The notes beneath the pieces were generated by a model that saw only the letters and a program-made list of their open reading frames with translations, was not told the origin of the DNA and ran no database searches. A DNA stretch of 64,000 nt from Shouchella patagoniensis (GTDB lineage: Bacteria > Bacillota > Bacilli > Bacillales > Bacillaceae_D), in assembly GCF_002019705.1 (NCBI RefSeq), contig NZ_KV917377.1, forward strand, positions 990,565 to 1,054,564, written 5' to 3'. Positions 10,818 to 19,627 of this stretch are shown here, piece after piece (position 1 is the stretch's first letter; the number at the start of each line of letters is the position of its first letter). The translations under genes were made by a program, and so were the position numbers.

Positions 10818-11042
10818 ATGAGTTACGGATACGGTGGATATGGTGGATACGGTGAACAATGTTGTGAGTCTTACGGGTATGGTGGAGGTTACGGCGGCGG
10901 TGGCAAAGGTTTTGCATTGATTGTCGTTCTTTTTATCCTTCTAATTATTGTTGGCGCTTCTTGGTTTAGCGGTGGAGACGAAGGTCCTGAATGTGGCGGA
11001 CCTTGCCAAGGCCCTGGACCTGGACCAGGTCCAAAAAAATAA
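10818..11042 (+). CDS. Small glycine-rich single-membrane-helix protein, YjcZ/tiny-TM family
   Basis: 74 residues, ATG preceded by AAGGAGG. The N-terminal third is Gly/Tyr repeats ([10 protein letters not shown]), followed by the family signature [18 protein letters not shown] (about residues 31-48), a short transmembrane helix. The first two thirds match the Bacillus YjcZ-like tiny membrane proteins associated with sporulation. The C-terminus is unusual: two Cys (ECGGPCQ) and a proline-glycine tail [10 protein letters not shown]. Together with the two Cys near residues 15-16, this suggests crosslinking in a spore layer. It is monocistronic, with a terminator directly after it. Confidence 0.85.
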   Translation: MSYGYGGYGGYGEQCCESYGYGGGYGGGGKGFALIVVLFILLIIVGASWFSGGDEGPECGGPCQGPGPGPGPKK

Positions 11043-11056
11043 GACTTTCATATACA

Positions 11057-11095
11057 GGAAAAAAGCAGCGCTATGCCTAGCGTCTGCTTTTTTTT
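11057..11095 (+). terminator. Terminator after the tiny-TM gene
   Basis: The hairpin AAAAGCAGCGCTA / TAGCGTCTGCTTTT with a run of eight T follows the stop at 11042. Confidence 0.8.
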
Positions 11096-11157
11096 GCCCT
11101 TGCACTGTAAGACGAATATCCTTAAACTAAAGTGAGAGAAACGAAGGAGTGATACAT

Positions 11158-11709
11158 ATGATTACAATGGATCAAATTGTCCGTGAAGGAAACCCTGTCT
11201 TGCGTAAAGTAGCAGAACCTGTTGGTCTTCCTTTATCAGATATAGATAAACAAACACTTCTATCCATGCTAGAGTTTATTAAAAATAGCCAGGATCCAGA
11301 AATAGCAGAAAAATACGGACTTCGACCAGGGGTCGGCTTAGCCGCACCACAAATCGGCGTTTCAAAACGTATGTTCGCAGTCCATGCTACAGATGAAAAT
11401 GGTAAAGAGTACAGCTTAGGAATTGCAAATCCTAAAGTTGTCAGCCATTCAATAGAAAAAAATGAACTTGAAAATGGCGAAGGTTGCCTCTCCGTTGACC
11501 GAGAAGTTGAAGGACTTGTCCCTCGTCATGCTCGCCTTACAGTTAAAGGAATTGATCACGAAGGGAACCCTGTTACGCTAAGACTTAGGGGCTATATCGC
11601 TATAGTGTTCCAACATGAGCTTGATCATTTAGATGGCATTATGTTCTATGACAGAATTGAAGGGTTAAACGACCCCCATAAAAAGCCATTACCGGGCTTC
11701 GCGCTTTAA
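11158..11709 (+). CDS. def: Peptide deformylase
   Basis: 183 residues. It removes the N-formyl group from nascent proteins, using a bound Fe2+ or Zn2+. All three active-site motifs are intact: GVGLAAPQIG, EGCLS (metal Cys) and the helix QHELDH (two metal His and the catalytic Glu). AAGGAGTGA six bases upstream selects the ATG at 11158 over the in-frame GTG at 11149. Length and insert pattern fit the B. subtilis DefB (YkrB) type, which also lies between ykyA and rpoY-rnjA. Confidence 0.95.
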   Translation: MITMDQIVREGNPVLRKVAEPVGLPLSDIDKQTLLSMLEFIKNSQDPEIAEKYGLRPGVGLAAPQIGVSKRMFAVHATDENGKEYSLGIANPKVVSHSIEKNELENGEGCLSVDREVEGLVPRHARLTVKGIDHEGNPVTLRLRGYIAIVFQHELDHLDGIMFYDRIEGLNDPHKKPLPGFAL

Positions 11710-11718
11710 CTGGCATAA

Positions 11719-11784
11719 ACTCCCTCGGTTTCTTCTGTCAATGCTGTTTACACTATAAAATAAGATCCAACGACCGAGAGGAGT
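11719..11784 (+). promoter_or_regulatory. Long-range inverted repeat that covers a ribosome-binding site
   Basis: ACTCCCTCGGT at 11719-11729 is complementary, with one bulge, to ACCGAGAGGAGT at 11773-11784. The second arm contains the GAGGAG site of the small ORF at 11791. In a transcript reading through from def the site would be paired; in one starting inside the loop it would be free. Function is inferred from geometry only. Confidence 0.35.
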
Positions 11785-11790
11785 ATTTAC

Positions 11791-11868
11791 ATGCTAAAGA
11801 AGTGGCGCAGAAAGCTGGTAAACGGTTGTAAAAACCTATTACCAAAAACCCTGTACTTGGACGTTTAA
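11791..11868 (+). CDS. Possible 25-residue basic peptide, or remnant of a longer small gene
   Basis: ATG seven bases after GAGGAG; translation MLKKWRRKLVNGCKNLLPKT followed by LYLDV and a stop. It is strongly cationic. A second frame over the same DNA reads AKEVAQKAGKRL, a TAA (11829-11831), then KPITKNPVLGRLSFLTQGKT and a short tail ending in a stop at 11915, which also looks protein-like. So this may be a frameshifted small gene rather than a functional peptide. It has its own downstream hairpin terminator (11893-11926). No family recognised. Confidence 0.35.
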   Translation: MLKKWRRKLVNGCKNLLPKTLYLDV

Positions 11869-11892
11869 GTTTTTTAACACAAGGAAAAACTA

Positions 11893-11926
11893 GAAAAGCC
11901 AATCTGAAAATGTAGGTTGGCTTTTC
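11893..11926 (+). terminator. Terminator upstream of rpoY
   Basis: AAAAGCCAA and TTGGCTTTT arms (11894-11902, 11917-11925) followed by a short T-rich tail. It separates the small ORF unit from rpoY-rnjA. Confidence 0.65.
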
Positions 11927-11943
11927 TTCATTTAAAACAAACC

Positions 11944-11972
11944 ATGAAATCTACACGATTTTCCTATATAAT
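11944..11972 (+). promoter_or_regulatory. Promoter of rpoY-rnjA
   Basis: ATGAAA (11944-11949), a 17-base spacer and a perfect TATAAT (11967-11972), about 30 bases before the rpoY start codon. Confidence 0.6.
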
Positions 11973-12003
11973 GAAATGAATACCGTTTAAAGGAGAGGAC
12001 AGA

Positions 12004-12219
12004 ATGATTTTTAAAGTATACTACCAAGAAGATGCTAGCCAAGCTCCAGTCCGCGAGCGTACGGAATCTTTGTACATAGAAGCCGAGAGTGAAAGTGATG
12101 TTCGCTTAAAATTGGCTCCCGAAGGCTACAACATCGAATATGTAACAGCTCTTACAGGAGCATACCTTAGTTATGAAAAAGAGCATGAGGATTATAAGGT
12201 TGTGACACGTTCATCATGA
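12004..12219 (+). CDS. rpoY: RNA polymerase epsilon subunit
   Basis: 71 residues, formerly YkzG. It is a small auxiliary subunit of Firmicute RNA polymerase. The sequence MIFKVYYQ near the start and the segment [20 protein letters not shown] are characteristic of the family. GGAGAGGA precedes the ATG. The stop overlaps the rnjA start (ATGA), the conserved rpoY-rnjA arrangement in Bacillus that links transcription with RNA turnover. Confidence 0.92.
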   Translation: MIFKVYYQEDASQAPVRERTESLYIEAESESDVRLKLAPEGYNIEYVTALTGAYLSYEKEHEDYKVVTRSS

Positions 12220-13883
12220 AACAAGTAAAGAATAACCAAACAGCCGTTTTTGCACTTGGTGGCATGGGCGAAATCGGCAAAAACACATACGGTGTGCAGT
12301 TTCAAGACGAAATTATTTTAATTGATGCTGGCATCATGTTCCCAGAAGATGACCTTCTCGGAATTGATTATGTGATCCCTGATTATACGTATCTTGTTAA
12401 GAATCGAGATAAAATTAAAGGTCTTTTCATCACACACGGTCATGAAGATCATATCGGTGGAATCCCTTATTTGTTAAGAGAATTAAATATTGATGTTTAC
12501 GGTGGCAAATTAGCTCTTGGCCTTTTAAAAGGAAAACTCGAAGAACATGGCCTACTACGTACCGCTAAACTACATGATATCTCTGAAGACCAAGTCATCA
12601 AGTTTACTAAAACCTCTGTTTCGTTTTTCCGGACAACCCATAGTATCCCAGATTCTTATGGCATTGTTGTAAAAACTCCACCTGGAAATATCGTTCATAC
12701 AGGCGATTTTAAATTTGATTTCACACCAGTCGGGGAACCCGCTAACCTAACGAAAATGGCAAAAATCGGGGAAGAAGGTGTTCTTTGCCTTCTATCAGAT
12801 AGTACCAATAGTGAAATCCCCGATTTCACTATGTCAGAAAGAAAAGTTGGAGACAGCATTAATAACGTCTTTCAAAAAGTTGATGGTCGGATTATTTTTG
12901 CAACCTTTGCGTCCAATATTCATCGTTTGCAACAAGTGATAGAGGCAGCTGTCACTCATGACCGGAAAGTATGTGTATTTGGTAGAAGCATGGAATCCGC
13001 AATTGCGATTGGACAAGAACTTGGCTATATTACTGCACCAAAACAAACGTTTATTGAGCATTCCCAGTTAAACAAGTTACCAGATAATAAAGTAACAATC
13101 CTTTGTACTGGAAGCCAAGGAGAACCAATGGCGGCTCTATCACGAATCGCTTTTGGCACACACCGTCAAATTCAAATCATCCCTGGCGACACTGTTGTAT
13201 TCTCTTCTTCACCTATTCCAGGAAATACGTTGTCTGTCGGAAAAATCATTAATCAATTATACCGCGCTGGGGCCAATGTCATTCACGGACCGCTAAGTGA
13301 TATCCATACATCTGGACATGGTGGACAAGAAGAACAAAAATTGATGCTGCGCCTAATGAAGCCTCAATATTTTCTTCCTATTCACGGAGAGTATCGAATG
13401 CTCCGCACACACAATCGATTAGCACAAGACTGTGGTGTTCTTGAAGAGAATTGCTTTATTATGGATAATGGCGATGTTTTAGCCCTCCATCCAAATGAGG
13501 CAGGAGTCGTCAGTAAAATTCCTTCTGGTTCGGTTTATGTGGATGGAAACGGCATTGGAGATATTGGTAACATTGTTTTACGGGATCGACGAATTCTTTC
13601 CGAAGAAGGCTTAGTAATTGTTGTTGTTAGCCTAGATATGAAAGAATTTAAAGTAACAGCAGGACCAGATATTATTTCTCGTGGATTTGTTTATATGAGA
13701 GAATCCGGTGATTTAATACATGAAGCTCAAAAATTGCTGGCTAAACACTTAGATGATGTGATGGAAAGAAAAACAAACCAATGGTCTGAGATTAAAAACG
13801 AAATGACCGATCTGCTTGGACCATTTCTATATGAACGTACAAAAAGAAAACCAATGATTCTTCCAATCATTATGGAAGTTTAA
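12216..13883 (+). CDS. rnjA: Ribonuclease J1
   Basis: 555 residues. It is a 5'-to-3' exo- and endoribonuclease central to mRNA decay and rRNA maturation. Motifs: beta-lactamase core HGHEDHIGG (zinc ligands), [25 protein letters not shown], the beta-CASP part with [12 protein letters not shown], and the closing [10 protein letters not shown] plus PIHGEYR. Length matches B. subtilis RNase J1. It is translationally coupled to rpoY and followed by two hairpins. Confidence 0.97.
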   Translation: MKQVKNNQTAVFALGGMGEIGKNTYGVQFQDEIILIDAGIMFPEDDLLGIDYVIPDYTYLVKNRDKIKGLFITHGHEDHIGGIPYLLRELNIDVYGGKLALGLLKGKLEEHGLLRTAKLHDISEDQVIKFTKTSVSFFRTTHSIPDSYGIVVKTPPGNIVHTGDFKFDFTPVGEPANLTKMAKIGEEGVLCLLSDSTNSEIPDFTMSERKVGDSINNVFQKVDGRIIFATFASNIHRLQQVIEAAVTHDRKVCVFGRSMESAIAIGQELGYITAPKQTFIEHSQLNKLPDNKVTILCTGSQGEPMAALSRIAFGTHRQIQIIPGDTVVFSSSPIPGNTLSVGKIINQLYRAGANVIHGPLSDIHTSGHGGQEEQKLMLRLMKPQYFLPIHGEYRMLRTHNRLAQDCGVLEENCFIMDNGDVLALHPNEAGVVSKIPSGSVYVDGNGIGDIGNIVLRDRRILSEEGLVIVVVSLDMKEFKVTAGPDIISRGFVYMRESGDLIHEAQKLLAKHLDDVMERKTNQWSEIKNEMTDLLGPFLYERTKRKPMILPIIMEV

Positions 13884-13912
13884 AAAAGAGCGCTGCTTTT
13901 GCAGCGCTCTTT
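13884..13912 (+). terminator. rnjA terminator
   Basis: AAAAGAGCGCTGC / GCAGCGCTCTTTT stem with a four-base loop, immediately after the stop. Confidence 0.85.
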
Positions 13913-13946
13913 TAACTAGGATAAAGCAAACCCCAACCTTGAATAC

Positions 13947-13990
13947 AGTCCAAAAAACCTCTGAGAGCTATCTCAGAGGTTTTTTGGACT
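13947..13990. terminator. Bidirectional terminator between rnjA and ykuV
   Basis: Two perfectly complementary 20-base arms (13947-13966 and 13971-13990) around a GCTA loop, with A6 and T6 runs inside the arms. The symmetry lets it end transcripts from both converging genes. Confidence 0.8.
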
Positions 13991-14011
13991 AAGTCCTAGA
14001 TAGAACGCTGC

Positions 14012-14470
14012 TTACTTTTCTTCTTTTATTCCAAGCACTCGATTCACCCGTTTAGTCAGCATTTTCATACCGCCTCCACCTGCTTGAAAGTGGCGCAGTT
14101 GACCTTCTGCATCAAAAACATAATAAGCTGGCACATATTCATTTTCAAATGCATCCGTTAATTTATGCTCACTATCAACAAAAATCGGTTGACTAATGCC
14201 ATGTTCTGCCGCTACCTTTTTAATTTCATCAAGATCTAAATCCTTCTCAGAACGAGGCATATGGACAGCAATTACATTTAATTGCTCGTTATACTGATCG
14301 CGGAATTCATTAACATTTGGCATTGCCTCTTTGCATAATCCACAACTAATAGACCAAAAATGAATAAGAGTTGGCTTACCTCCCACTAAATCTTCTTTTG
14401 AGAGTTCCCCGTTGAGCCACTCCGTTGCACCTGTAAGTTCAGGCATTTGTGAACGTAGTTTTAAAGCCAT
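14012..14470 (-). CDS. ykuV: Thiol-disulfide oxidoreductase YkuV, thioredoxin-like
   Basis: 152 residues. Thioredoxin/TlpA fold with the active site SISCGLCKEA (Cys43-Cys46) and the cis-Pro region EYVPAYYVF. There is no signal peptide, so it works in the cytoplasm. The sequence is close to what I recall of B. subtilis YkuV over its whole length (FWSIS, HMPRSE, HFQAGGGGMKML). It lies 72 bases after ykuU in the same orientation, so it probably recycles or assists that peroxiredoxin. Confidence 0.9.
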   Translation of the reverse strand: MALKLRSQMPELTGATEWLNGELSKEDLVGGKPTLIHFWSISCGLCKEAMPNVNEFRDQYNEQLNVIAVHMPRSEKDLDLDEIKKVAAEHGISQPIFVDSEHKLTDAFENEYVPAYYVFDAEGQLRHFQAGGGGMKMLTKRVNRVLGIKEEK

Positions 14471-14542
14471 ATCAATAATCCTCCTCTATGATCGAAGAAC
14501 AGAGGCCTAACACATTGGCTAGACCTCATACATTCTTTCCTA

Positions 14543-15088
14543 TTAAAGTGTAGCTTGTCCAGGCTTCCAGTTTGCCGGGCACAATCCACCCGTTTGAAGC
14601 GCTTGAAGTACGCGAAGTGTCTCATCAACGTCACGCCCAATGTTGTTATGGTTAACAACAGAATACATTAATTCGCCCTCTGGGCTAATGATGAAAAGTC
14701 CACGAAGCGCAACACCTTCATCTTCAATTAAAACGCCATACTCACGAGCTACAGAATGGTTCGTATCTGCCGCTAGTGAATATTCTAAATCTCCAAGACC
14801 GTTATCGTCACGAGACGTATTAATCCACGCTTTATGCGTGTGAATTGTGTCTGTAGATACACCAATCACTTCAGCATCAAGATCTTCAAACTCATCAAAA
14901 CGATCACTTAAAGATGTAATTTCAGTTGGACACACAAAAGTGAAATCCATTGGATAAAAGAACAATACTGTCCATTTATCATTTTTCATATTTTCTTCTA
15001 GGCTTACCTTACCAAATTCTTTGTTTGGAAGCACAGCGTCCATTTCAAAGCGTGGAGCTTGCTTACCTACCATACGTTTTTCAGTCAT
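14543..15088 (-). CDS. ykuU: 2-Cys peroxiredoxin YkuU
   Basis: 181 residues. AhpC/TSA family: it reduces hydrogen peroxide and organic peroxides. The peroxidatic Cys53 is in FTFVCPTE and the resolving Cys170 in GGLCPANWKPG, the typical 2-Cys arrangement; YPMDFTFVCP and VSTDTIHTHKAW are family hallmarks. A promoter lies 39 bases upstream. The neighbour ykuV is the likely reductant-side partner. No PerR operator was recognised in the upstream region. Confidence 0.94.
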   Translation of the reverse strand: MTEKRMVGKQAPRFEMDAVLPNKEFGKVSLEENMKNDKWTVLFFYPMDFTFVCPTEITSLSDRFDEFEDLDAEVIGVSTDTIHTHKAWINTSRDDNGLGDLEYSLAADTNHSVAREYGVLIEDEGVALRGLFIISPEGELMYSVVNHNNIGRDVDETLRVLQALQTGGLCPANWKPGQATL

Positions 15089-15126
15089 ATCTCTCTAATA
15101 CCTCCTCAGTAATCCATACAGTCCAC

Positions 15127-15155
15127 ATTATAAAGGTGATCCTATTACGAGTCAA
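15127..15155 (-). promoter_or_regulatory. Promoter of ykuU-ykuV
   Basis: TTGACT (15155-15150), a 17-base spacer and a perfect TATAAT (15132-15127) on the minus strand, followed by GAGGAGG before the ykuU start. It is a near-consensus sigma-A promoter, implying high basal expression. Confidence 0.8.
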
Positions 15156-15311
15156 TTTTAATTAAGAATGAATTTAATCTAAAAGACAATCTTTAGACGG
15201 AATGAAGCTATAGAATAGGGATTTATCTAGGAAGACCTTCTCATTTCCAGTTTATCTTTTGAGATTTATCTCTATTTATGCTACCCTCAAGTCAATTAGG
15301 AGGATTAAAAA

Positions 15312-16097
15312 ATGAATGTTGATTTTTATAGTTGGTTAGATCACCCTATCGCTCAAACAGTCTGGCAAATCATTCTCGCTTTAATTATATTCTTTCTCGT
15401 TAGAGTTGCCGGTCGAAAAATGATTTCAAAAGTCTTTCAAAAACCACGCTCTAGTCAAACATCGCAAGCACGTCTGAAAACATTAGAAAAGTTAATGCTA
15501 AATGTGTTTTCCTATGTATTGTTTTTCATTATTGCTTTTAACATCTTAGAGTCGTTAGGCTTTCATTTAGGACCGCTATTAGCAGCTGCTGGGGTGCTTG
15601 GCCTTGCAATCGGTTTTGGTGCTCAAGGACTTGTCAGTGATGTTGTGACCGGATTCTTTTTATTACTTGAACGCCAGTTAGAGGTAGGCGATTATGTTAC
15701 TGCTGGTGGGGTCGATGGGATCGTGGAAGAACTCGGGTTTCGGACAACCTTAATTCGTGGCTTTGATGGTACCCTTCATTATTTGCCTAATAGGAATATC
15801 TTGAATGTTGATAACCACTCACGTGGCAACATGCGTGCCCTAGTCGACCTTACCGTTCCGGCTGGTAAAAAAACAGAAGAATCGATCCAAGTGGTGCAAG
15901 ACGCTTTAAAACACTTTTCACACCCAGCTATTATTTCTGGTCCAGAAGTTGTTGGTGTAGAAACAGATGATATGTCGACAACGGTTATTCGTATTATTGC
16001 TAAAACAGGGAACATGCAGCAATGGGATGTGGAAAGAGCAATCCGCAAAACCATCCGTACGTCTTATGAAGAAGATCAGTCTGAAAAAGAAATGTAA
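15312..16097 (+). CDS. ykuT: Small-conductance mechanosensitive channel, YkuT
   Basis: 261 residues, MscS family. Three membrane helices (about 12-32, 65-85, 92-120); the pore helix GVLGLAIGFGAQGLVSDVVT carries the Gly/Ala pattern of MscS TM3, followed by the beta domain EVGDYVTAGGVDGIVEELG. It opens under membrane tension to release solutes at osmotic downshift. The ATG follows AGGAGG. A convergent terminator separates it from ykuS. The gene order ykuQRSTUV is that of B. subtilis. Confidence 0.9.
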   Translation: MNVDFYSWLDHPIAQTVWQIILALIIFFLVRVAGRKMISKVFQKPRSSQTSQARLKTLEKLMLNVFSYVLFFIIAFNILESLGFHLGPLLAAAGVLGLAIGFGAQGLVSDVVTGFFLLLERQLEVGDYVTAGGVDGIVEELGFRTTLIRGFDGTLHYLPNRNILNVDNHSRGNMRALVDLTVPAGKKTEESIQVVQDALKHFSHPAIISGPEVVGVETDDMSTTVIRIIAKTGNMQQWDVERAIRKTIRTSYEEDQSEKEM

Positions 16098-16130
16098 AAA
16101 AGAGGCTTTCAATTGAAAGCCTCTTTTTTT
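16096..16130. terminator. Bidirectional terminator between ykuT and ykuS
   Basis: AAAAAAGAGGCTTTC / GAAAGCCTCTTTTTT around AATT. It serves both converging genes and abuts the ykuS stop. Confidence 0.85.
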
Positions 16131-16375
16131 TATTGATTTTGCAAAGTCTGTTGAACACGTTGTCCAATTTCTTGAGCGGTCAGACCATCAGCAGAAATAA
16201 TACTCATATCGCCCTGTGGACTCATTCCTGCAACATCTGGATCTCTTCCAGAGACAACACAACAATCGCAACCTTGTCCTTCTTCTTCATTATTAATTTG
16301 TACGACATCATAACCCATTCCTTGCAACTCTTGTTGAACATCAGAAAGACCTGACTGAACCCCAATTTTCGCCAT
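16130..16375 (-). CDS. ykuS: UPF0180 family protein YkuS
   Basis: 81 residues, function unknown. The family features are visible: MAKIGVQSGLSDV at the start, the Cys pair GCDCCVVSGRD in the middle and the C-terminal LTAQEIGQRV. The CDCC motif might bind metal or form a disulfide, but nothing else supports that. It lies downstream of the DAP operon in the same orientation, as in B. subtilis. Confidence 0.88.
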   Translation of the reverse strand: MAKIGVQSGLSDVQQELQGMGYDVVQINNEEEGQGCDCCVVSGRDPDVAGMSPQGDMSIISADGLTAQEIGQRVQQTLQNQ

Positions 16376-16455
16376 GGTGATAACCCCCTTTTTTAGATAG
16401 CACTAGTATGTGCTAAAGGAGCATGATTATTCATCAACGAATCAAGTTCATCACA

Positions 16456-17580
16456 CTAGTTGCCTTTTTTATTTTTTAAAAAAGAGACCATGTGTGTAAT
16501 AGCTAGCGGCATTGCCTCTTCTTTTGGGTTTAAACGTTGATCATGAAGTCCAAAGTCGCTGTCAACACCAAGCCAAAACATCATACCTGGAATCTCTCTC
16601 AAAAAATAGCCAAAATCTTCCCCAGTCATCGCTTCTTTTGCTTGTACAAAAGAGACGTTTTCTTGTTTTTCAGTAAAAGACTGAAATGATTCCGTTAACT
16701 TAGGATCGTTATAAACTTCACAATAATTTGCACCATAATCAATCTTTGCTGTGCATTGAAAACCTAATTCTAACCCTTTTATTAACGATTCAATTCTCTC
16801 TTTTACTTTCTCCATTGAATTAATAGAAAGTGTTCGAATTGTCCCTTCAACTCGCGCGTGTTCCGCTATAACATTTTGCTTTGTACCTCCTGCAATCACG
16901 CCAATTGTCACAACAGCAGAATCAAGAGGGTCGATATTTCTTGATATAATCGTCTGTATTTGCGTAACAAAATGCGCAGCTGCCACCACCATGTCATTAG
17001 CGGTATGTGGATATGCCGCATGTCCACCTTGCCCTTTAAAGTCAATAAATAATTCAGATGTATTCGCAAATAGCAATCCAGGTTTTGTTGAAATCGTCCC
17101 TACTGGTAAATTCGGATCAATATGAAGTGCATAGATTTCGTCCGGAGTCCAATCTGCTAATGCGTCTTCCTCTAAAATTGGTTTTGCTCCGCCTGGTCCT
17201 TCTTCAGCAGGCTGAAAAATAAATAATAGAGTACAGTCTGGTTGTTCTTCACTAAAATGGCTAAGAATCCCCATCGCAATTGCCATATGGAGATCATGGC
17301 CGCACGCATGCATAGCACCTTGGTGTGTTGATTTAAATGGGAGATCCGTTTTTTCATTCAAAGGAAGTCCATCCATATCTGCCCGATATGCAATCGTATA
17401 CGTCGATTTCCCTTCAACTCTAACAAAAATTCCAGTTCTCCATGTTTTAACTTGCAAATACGTTTGATTCATTTCAGCAATCATTTCAAGAAGCAGCTGT
17501 TGTGTTTTCACTTCTTGGAATCCTATTTCCGGAATTTGATGTAAGTTACGACGTAATGATAAGGAGTCCAATGTATTCAT
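16456..17580 (-). CDS. dapL: N-acetyldiaminopimelate deacetylase
   Basis: 374 residues, formerly YkuR; M20 metallopeptidase family. It removes the acetyl group from N-acetyl-LL-diaminopimelate in the acetylated lysine/DAP route. Metal-site motifs [11 protein letters not shown] and PAEEGPGGA are visible, plus AYPHTANDM and GEDFGYFL. The start overlaps the stop of the upstream aminotransferase by four bases (ATGA), so the two are translationally coupled. Some databases use dapL for a different enzyme (LL-DAP aminotransferase), so read the symbol in its ykuR sense. Confidence 0.9.
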   Translation of the reverse strand: MNTLDSLSLRRNLHQIPEIGFQEVKTQQLLLEMIAEMNQTYLQVKTWRTGIFVRVEGKSTYTIAYRADMDGLPLNEKTDLPFKSTHQGAMHACGHDLHMAIAMGILSHFSEEQPDCTLLFIFQPAEEGPGGAKPILEEDALADWTPDEIYALHIDPNLPVGTISTKPGLLFANTSELFIDFKGQGGHAAYPHTANDMVVAAAHFVTQIQTIISRNIDPLDSAVVTIGVIAGGTKQNVIAEHARVEGTIRTLSINSMEKVKERIESLIKGLELGFQCTAKIDYGANYCEVYNDPKLTESFQSFTEKQENVSFVQAKEAMTGEDFGYFLREIPGMMFWLGVDSDFGLHDQRLNPKEEAMPLAITHMVSFLKNKKGN

Positions 17581-18782
17581 GATATTAACGACCTCTTTAC
17601 ATCTTTTATTGCCTCGCGGAAAACTTGAATAAAATGATTTGCTTCTTGCTGAGTAAGCGTAAGAGGTGGAAGCAATCTTATGATTGTTTTTTGTGTAATA
17701 TCGATTAATATACCTTTATTTATCATTGTCCGCTGAAGGGCTTTTGCCTCTTCAGGTTTAAGTTTTGTTGGGAGGCCAATCATCATCCCTTTTCCTCTAA
17801 AAGAACCTAGGAAATCTGGAAATTCCATTTGCACTTGAGCTAACTGCTGATGCAGAACAACTGCTACATTTTTACTTTGTTCCAATACACCTGTATTTAA
17901 AACGTTTAATACTGTTAGCCCAAGGGCACTACTAAGTGGAGAGGGAGCAAAGGTTGTTCCATGATCACCTGGTAAGAAAAGATTATTTAGTTCAGGTTTT
18001 ACGATGAGCCCTCCTAAAGGCAATCCTCCCCCAACTCCTTTTGCAAACAAAATAATATCTGGTTTTATATCTGTATGCATATATGCAAACAATTCTCCTG
18101 TACGTCCCATGCCTGTTTGAATTTCATCCATACAGAAAAGCATCCCATGTTCTTTACTTAAAACGGCAGCTTGATTAATAAATGTTTCCGTCAACGGCAC
18201 TACACCGCCAGAACCTAGAACTGGTTCCATAAGTAAAGCAGCTGGTTGATGTTGTTGAATCACATGTTCCAATTCCTCAAGATTTTCAGCTTCTACCTCA
18301 AAAACGGGCAAATCATGTAAAGGGAAATCTTGATATACGCCTTGTTGTCTTGTTAATTTTAATGCACCAAGCGTCCGTCCATGAAAGCTTTGTTTAAGTA
18401 CAACAATTCCTTTTTTGCTCTCATTTGCTTTACTCCATTTATGAACTAATTTTATAACGGCCTCGGTTGCTTCAGCTCCAGAGTTTGCAAAAAAAACTTT
18501 TCCTCCTATTGTAGAATTACTAAGTTCTTCTGCTAATTCAACAGCTGGTTTGTTTACATATAAATTTGAAATATGTAAGAATTTGCTTCCTTGATCCACT
18601 AATGTTTTTGTTATTTCAGGATGAGAATGACCAATAACATTAACAGCCAGACCTGTTATCAAGTCCAAATAACGATTACCTTCCTCATCAATTAAATAAT
18701 TTCCTTGTCCTTCTTTCACGACAAGCGGTAAACGTCCATATGTTGACATGATTGCTTGATTATCCCGTTCAATCCAATTCAC
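17577..18782 (-). CDS. Class III aminotransferase (ArgD-like), probably N-acetyl-LL-DAP aminotransferase
   Basis: 401 residues, pyridoxal phosphate fold type I. Family segments: [53 protein letters not shown] and the Schiff-base Lys in [14 protein letters not shown]. Sequence alone says acetylornithine-aminotransferase-like. But it lies between dapH and dapL, overlapping dapL, and no arg biosynthesis genes are near. The acetylated DAP route needs exactly one aminotransferase between those enzymes, so that role is inferred. B. subtilis uses an unlinked, class I-type enzyme (PatA/DapX). Start GTG with GAGGAG ten bases upstream. Confidence 0.88.
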   Translation of the reverse strand: MNWIERDNQAIMSTYGRLPLVVKEGQGNYLIDEEGNRYLDLITGLAVNVIGHSHPEITKTLVDQGSKFLHISNLYVNKPAVELAEELSNSTIGGKVFFANSGAEATEAVIKLVHKWSKANESKKGIVVLKQSFHGRTLGALKLTRQQGVYQDFPLHDLPVFEVEAENLEELEHVIQQHQPAALLMEPVLGSGGVVPLTETFINQAAVLSKEHGMLFCMDEIQTGMGRTGELFAYMHTDIKPDIILFAKGVGGGLPLGGLIVKPELNNLFLPGDHGTTFAPSPLSSALGLTVLNVLNTGVLEQSKNVAVVLHQQLAQVQMEFPDFLGSFRGKGMMIGLPTKLKPEEAKALQRTMINKGILIDITQKTIIRLLPPLTLTQQEANHFIQVFREAIKDVKRSLIS

Positions 18783-18808
18783 GACTATGCCACTCCTCTT
18801 TCTATGAA

Positions 18809-18836
18809 AACAGCTTTGCCAAGGGGCAAAGCTGTT
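18809..18836 (-). terminator. Hairpin between dapH and the aminotransferase gene
   Basis: AACAGCTTTGCC / GGCAAAGCTGTT arms with an AAGG loop, followed on the minus strand by TTTTC. It looks like a weak intrinsic terminator, probably leaky, lowering downstream expression. Confidence 0.5.
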
Positions 18837-18844
18837 GTTTCATA

Positions 18845-19564
18845 TCAATCTTCGTTCAAACGACGAAGTTCTTGTTTGATCTCTGTTTTTCCTTTTGTTT
18901 TCTCATCTATTTCTTTTATCACACGTGCAGGCGTTCCTGCAACTACCGTGTTTTCAGGAACATCCTCTGTGACAATCGCGCCAGCAGCAACAACAGCACC
19001 TGCTCCAACCCGAACGCCCTCTAAAATAACAGCATTTGCACCAACAACTACGCCATCTTCAATAATAACAGGAGAAGCAGATGGTGGTTCAATTACACCA
19101 GCAAGTACAGAGCCCGCGCCAATATGGCAGTTCTTCCCTACTGTTGCACGCCCTCCAAGGACCGCATTCATATCGATCATTGTGCCTTCTCCGATAACTG
19201 CTCCAATATTAATGCTTGCCCCCATCATTATGACTGCGCCTTTTCCAATTTCTACTTGATCACGGATGATGGCACCCGGCTCAATACGCGCTTCAATTCC
19301 TTTTAAATCAAGAAGTGGAATAGCTGAGTAACGACGATCGTTTTCTACAACATAATCTTCAATTGCAGCTTTATTTTCATTGAGTACAGGTCCGATTTCA
19401 TCCCAATCACCAAAAACAACACCTACAGAACCAGTAATAAACGCTTGTACACTTTCACCAAAAGTTAACGTGTCTAACTGCCCTTTTATATGTACTTTTA
19501 CAGGTGTTTTCTTTTCAGCTTTAGAAATAAATTGAATAATCTCGTTTGCATCCATCATTTTCAT
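18845..19564 (-). CDS. dapH: Tetrahydrodipicolinate N-acetyltransferase
   Basis: 239 residues, formerly YkuQ. It acetylates tetrahydrodipicolinate with acetyl-CoA, the first committed step of the acetylated DAP branch. An N-terminal alpha/beta domain (1-90) is followed by a left-handed beta-helix of hexapeptide repeats (about 95-215: [53 protein letters not shown]) and a C-terminal helix. Start ATG after AAGGAGG. A sigma-A-like promoter lies just upstream, overlapping the end of the AEC transporter gene. Confidence 0.95.
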   Translation of the reverse strand: MKMMDANEIIQFISKAEKKTPVKVHIKGQLDTLTFGESVQAFITGSVGVVFGDWDEIGPVLNENKAAIEDYVVENDRRYSAIPLLDLKGIEARIEPGAIIRDQVEIGKGAVIMMGASINIGAVIGEGTMIDMNAVLGGRATVGKNCHIGAGSVLAGVIEPPSASPVIIEDGVVVGANAVILEGVRVGAGAVVAAGAIVTEDVPENTVVAGTPARVIKEIDEKTKGKTEIKQELRRLNED

Positions 19565-19594
19565 TTGTGTAGCCTCCTTATGTTACTGTTCATT

Positions 19595-19623
19595 ATGATA
19601 AAGTGTGTCGCCAAAAAATGCAA
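19595..19623 (-). promoter_or_regulatory. Promoter of the dapH operon
   Basis: TTGCAT (19623-19618), a 17-base spacer and TATCAT (19600-19595) on the minus strand, about 30 bases before the start codon. No lysine riboswitch fits in the short leader. Confidence 0.6.
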
Positions 19624-19627
19624 TCGG

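Noticed and set aside
18756-19259. 167-codon plus-strand ORF opposite dapH
   Set aside because: Low-complexity Ala/Thr/Pro translation produced by the hexapeptide repeats of dapH on the other strand.
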